Below are positions 13,954-14,003 of a stretch of 14,003 nt of DNA, in pieces. Within the stretch, counting starts at the first letter, position 1. Every line of letters begins with the position of its first letter. Under the pieces are notes generated by a model. The model saw only the letters and a program-made list of their open reading frames with translations, ran no database searches and had not been told where the DNA came from. The DNA is from Sphaerochaetaceae bacterium (GTDB lineage Bacteria; Spirochaetota; Spirochaetia; Sphaerochaetales; Sphaerochaetaceae). The stretch lies in NCBI GenBank assembly GCA_024405065.1, contig JAKSPF010000013.1, positions 1 through 14,003 on the forward strand, written 5' to 3'. The position numbers and the translations under genes were made by a program.

Positions 13954-14003
13954 TCAGCACTCTTCAAGGAATTTTGCCCGAGCCGTAAGTTGCTGTTGTC
14001 TGT
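13954..14003 (-). CDS. Possible C-terminal end of a gene running off the window
   Basis: One minus-strand frame is open from the window edge to a TGA at 13954-13956 and reads RQQQLTARAKFLEEC, a plausible helical protein tail. The stretch is too short to separate from chance, and no family can be named. Confidence 0.3.
   Translation of the reverse strand, partial: RQQQLTARAKFLEEC

Overview
The window reads as a chromosomal segment of a spirochaete, most likely Treponema or a close relative. The reasons are the minus-strand cluster rplY-pth-tilS-ftsH, an order I recall from spirochaetes such as Borrelia, the protein sequences themselves, moderate to low GC, a large signal-peptide-bearing candidate outer-membrane beta protein, and TTG start codons. 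No single marker here fixes the genus.

Layout. 52-1150 (minus) is a two-gene toxin-antitoxin cassette: an XRE/Panacea-domain (DUF4065) antitoxin followed by an overlapping small RelE-like candidate toxin, with a strong promoter and palindromic operator candidates. 1276-1563 (plus) is yidD. 1576-7645 (minus) is a tight housekeeping operon: rplY (bL25), pth, tilS, ftsH, lepA. It serves translation, tRNA modification and recycling, and membrane proteolysis. 7762-8016 (minus) is an unrecognised 84-residue gene. 8066-8314 is a tandem array of 102-bp units. Each unit begins with the last 18 nt of the adjacent tRNA-Gln gene (8297-8368, minus), and each full unit can fold into four small hairpins. 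8403-11463 (minus) is a second operon: a B12-binding radical SAM protein, SMUG1-type uracil-DNA glycosylase and ispE. 11612-13165 (plus) is a large exported beta-rich protein. It ends at a strong terminator, followed by tRNA-Asn(GTT) with its own consensus promoter and a second terminator sharing the same stem motif. 13431-13877 (minus) is a cyclic-nucleotide-binding domain protein, and the window ends in what may be the tail of another minus-strand gene.

The most unusual feature is the tRNA-Gln 3'-tail repeat array. Its architecture closely parallels the E. coli tyrT/rtT repeats, where about 3 tandem units each begin with the last 19 bp of tRNA-Tyr. Differences between the two full copies avoid all four predicted stems, which suggests a structured trailer RNA. 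Other points of note: lepA has no ATG/GTG/TTG start ahead of its GTP-binding loop and probably starts at CTG just after the ftsH stop. Two genes (yidD and the radical SAM gene) have promoter -10 boxes 6-8 nt before their ATG and no close Shine-Dalgarno, suggesting leaderless mRNAs. IspE lacks the usual C-terminal tail. The toxin-antitoxin operator candidate sits between divergent promoters and could also affect yidD.
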